In this document: positions 13,967 to 15,079 of the stretch, in pieces
How positions within the stretch are numbered: position 1 is the stretch's first letter
How the letters are laid out: each line of letters begins with the position of its first letter
Assembly: GCA_964584495.1 (NCBI GenBank)
Contig: CAZPAH010000073.1
Location: 1 to 15,079 of the forward strand
DNA: 15,079 bases
Direction: 5' to 3'
DNA from: CAZPAH01 sp964584495
GTDB taxonomy: Bacteria; Krumholzibacteriota; Krumholzibacteriia; Krumholzibacteriales; Krumholzibacteriaceae
The notes under the pieces: generated by a model
What the model was told of the DNA's origin: nothing
The model's database searches: none
The model's input: the letters and a program-made list of their open reading frames with translations, nothing else
Translations under genes and position numbers: made by a program

Positions 13967-15079
13967 ATGAACGGGTACAGGGGAAGATTGTGCAAGTGCG
14001 ATATTCGTTTACTCTCCACCGCCGGCAAGGTGTTCCTGATAGCCGTTCAGGCGGTATTTATAGCCGCCGCATCTTCCTCCGGCCCCGCCGAAGCCAGGAT
14101 CGGCGATAATGTATACAGGGACAAGATTAAGGATCTCGAGAGGATCTTCGTCTACGACGGCTCGGGCATACATAATGTCGGGAATCTTCACATGCATGTC
14201 ACGAACTGGGGCTGCTTCGGATCGTATCCGGATGCGAACGGTCCGACCTCGAGCTATGTCTCGGCCCAGTGGCCGGCGAATTCCGGAGTGGAGTATCTTT
14301 ACATCGCTGGGTTGTGGGTGGGAGCTAGAAAGAACGGGATCAAGGTCGTTTCAACCGCCGCCTTCGAGCGCGAATTCAGGCCCCCCGGCAACGAGGATCC
14401 GCTCGCCAGGATATACGAGACCTCCGAGGGGATGGCGGGCGGCAGGAGGATCCCCGCCCAGCCGGACGACGATAACGACGGCATGGCCGACGAGGACTGG
14501 CTCAACGGGGTAGACGACGACGGGGACGGAAAGATCGACGAGGATTTCGCCGCCGTCAGCAACCAGATGTTCACCTGCTGGTTCACCGATGATCATCCGC
14601 TCTCAGTGGTGGCCAATCCGGAGCATACGCCGCTGCATCTATTCGTCAGGCAGGAGAGCTACCAGTGGGAAGATCATCAGTACTGGGACATGGTCGGCCT
14701 CGAGTACAAGATAACCAACTACGGAACCGAGGTGATAGAGGATCTCTATATAGGCTTTTTCGCAGACGGCGACGTAGGCGTGAGGGGATCGGATAACTAT
14801 GCCCAGGACGACTGCACCGCCCTTTTCCAGGGGATCAGGTGCGCAAGAAGAGGGGAAATTGAAGTCCCCGTCTGGGTCAGCATCGCCTATTTCTATGACG
14901 ACGACGGGGACAATGGGTTGGCGCCCGGATATTTCGGAGTCCTCTTCCTCGGGCACGACGTCGATCCCTTGGGGGACAGGGCTCCCTCTATAGTGGGGAT
15001 CACGAGCTACCAGAACTTCTCGGGGGATCAGCCTTACGATCACGGGGGGGATCCGACCAACGATCAGGAGCGGTACGAT
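13967..15079 (+). CDS. Exported protein with acidic Asp/Gly repeats, 3' end beyond window (FCB-type surface or secreted protein)
   Basis: An open frame of 371 codons runs to the right edge without a stop. Residues 1-43 are a signal peptide: basic start (R5, R7, K10, R14, K21), hydrophobic core VFLIAVQAVFIAAA (22-35), and a likely cut after PAEA (A43). The mature part opens with FVYDGSGIHNVGNLHMHVTNWGCFG (61-85, quoted in part), then GVEYLYIAGLWVGA, then two acidic repeats DDDNDGMADED (167-177) and DDDGDGKIDED (183-193) resembling calcium-binding loops, and DMVGLEYKITNYG (241-253), the last like a beta-sandwich strand pattern. I recognise the style from exported proteins of uncultured FCB-group bacteria, often with a C-terminal sorting or FlgD-like domain, which would lie outside the window. 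No enzyme motif is visible and I assign no function. ATG 13967 follows GGGAAGG (13951-13957). It has its own promoter and is not part of the ATPase operon. Confidence 0.82.
   Translation, partial: MNGYRGRLCKCDIRLLSTAGKVFLIAVQAVFIAAASSSGPAEARIGDNVYRDKIKDLERIFVYDGSGIHNVGNLHMHVTNWGCFGSYPDANGPTSSYVSAQWPANSGVEYLYIAGLWVGARKNGIKVVSTAAFEREFRPPGNEDPLARIYETSEGMAGGRRIPAQPDDDNDGMADEDWLNGVDDDGDGKIDEDFAAVSNQMFTCWFTDDHPLSVVANPEHTPLHLFVRQESYQWEDHQYWDMVGLEYKITNYGTEVIEDLYIGFFADGDVGVRGSDNYAQDDCTALFQGIRCARRGEIEVPVWVSIAYFYDDDGDNGLAPGYFGVLFLGHDVDPLGDRAPSIVGITSYQNFSGDQPYDHGGDPTNDQERYD
14465..14545 (+). repeat. Two acidic, calcium-loop-like repeats inside the secreted protein
   Basis: Residues 167-177 (DDDNDGMADED) and 183-193 (DDDGDGKIDED) repeat at a 16-residue step with the pattern D-D-D-x-D-G-x-x-D-E-D. 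This resembles DxDxDG calcium-binding loops of dockerin or thrombospondin type 3 repeats. A related DDDGDNG stretch occurs at residues 311-317. Confidence 0.6.

Noticed and set aside
14109..14513. A 134-codon + strand frame and minus-strand frames at 14299-15043 in the last kilobase
   Set aside because: The frame beginning at 13967 stays open to the window edge and has a signal peptide and recognisable repeats, so the others are out-of-frame shadows.
1..15079. Search for CRISPR arrays, tRNA or rRNA genes, insertion sequences, phage genes and toxin-antitoxin pairs
   Set aside because: No spaced repeats, cloverleaf-like segments, transposase or integrase motifs, or terminal inverted repeats were seen by eye. 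The window is almost filled by recognisable genes.

Overview
The window reads as bacterial, GC-rich chromosomal DNA in which every convincing gene lies on the + strand. Three blocks are visible. (1) About 2-4692: a lipoate/octanoate transferase of the LplA/LipM family, probably cut by the left edge, followed by a four-gene peptide ABC transporter (dppB, dppC, dppD, dppF). The genes are tightly coupled, with GTGA overlaps at lipM/dppB and dppD/dppF. No substrate-binding protein gene lies inside the window. (2) 4905-13678: a complete A/V-type ATPase operon in the order H-I-K-E-C-F-A-B-D, the order known from methanogenic archaea and, under other names, from Enterococcus hirae ntp. (3) 13967 to the right edge: the first 371 codons of a large exported protein with a signal peptide and acidic Asp/Gly repeats. 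It has its own leader and a good sigma70-like promoter.

The ATPase operon encodes the whole machine: catalytic A and nucleotide-binding B in the head, D and F as the central rotor shaft, C linking shaft to ring, E and H as peripheral stalks, and I and K as the membrane motor. The K subunit is the double-hairpin form with one ring carboxylate (E136). It carries the full set of residues that bind Na+ in E. hirae NtpK (L53, T56, Q57, Q107, E136), so a sodium-coupled enzyme is the best guess. Subunit I keeps the two membrane arginines expected opposite the ring (R558, R617).

Organism: the secreted protein at the right edge, with its 'VGNL...VTNWG.FG' opening, 'YLYIAGLWVGA' segment and 'GVDDDGDGKIDED' repeats, resembles exported proteins I associate with uncultured FCB-group lineages (Zixibacteria, Eisenbacteria or Krumholzibacteria-like). 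Frequent AGG (Arg) and ATA (Ile) codons and many GTG/TTG starts fit an uncultured environmental bacterium. This placement is inference, not proof.

Non-coding stretches are short. The 212-base gap at 4693-4904 holds a weak promoter candidate for the ATPase operon. The 288-base gap at 13679-13966 holds a bulged hairpin (possible terminator), the strongest promoter in the window and a leader of about 135 bases with a perfect 10-base palindrome. I see no tRNA, rRNA, CRISPR array, insertion sequence or phage gene, and nothing that clearly amounts to an undescribed system. The least characterised item is the secreted protein.
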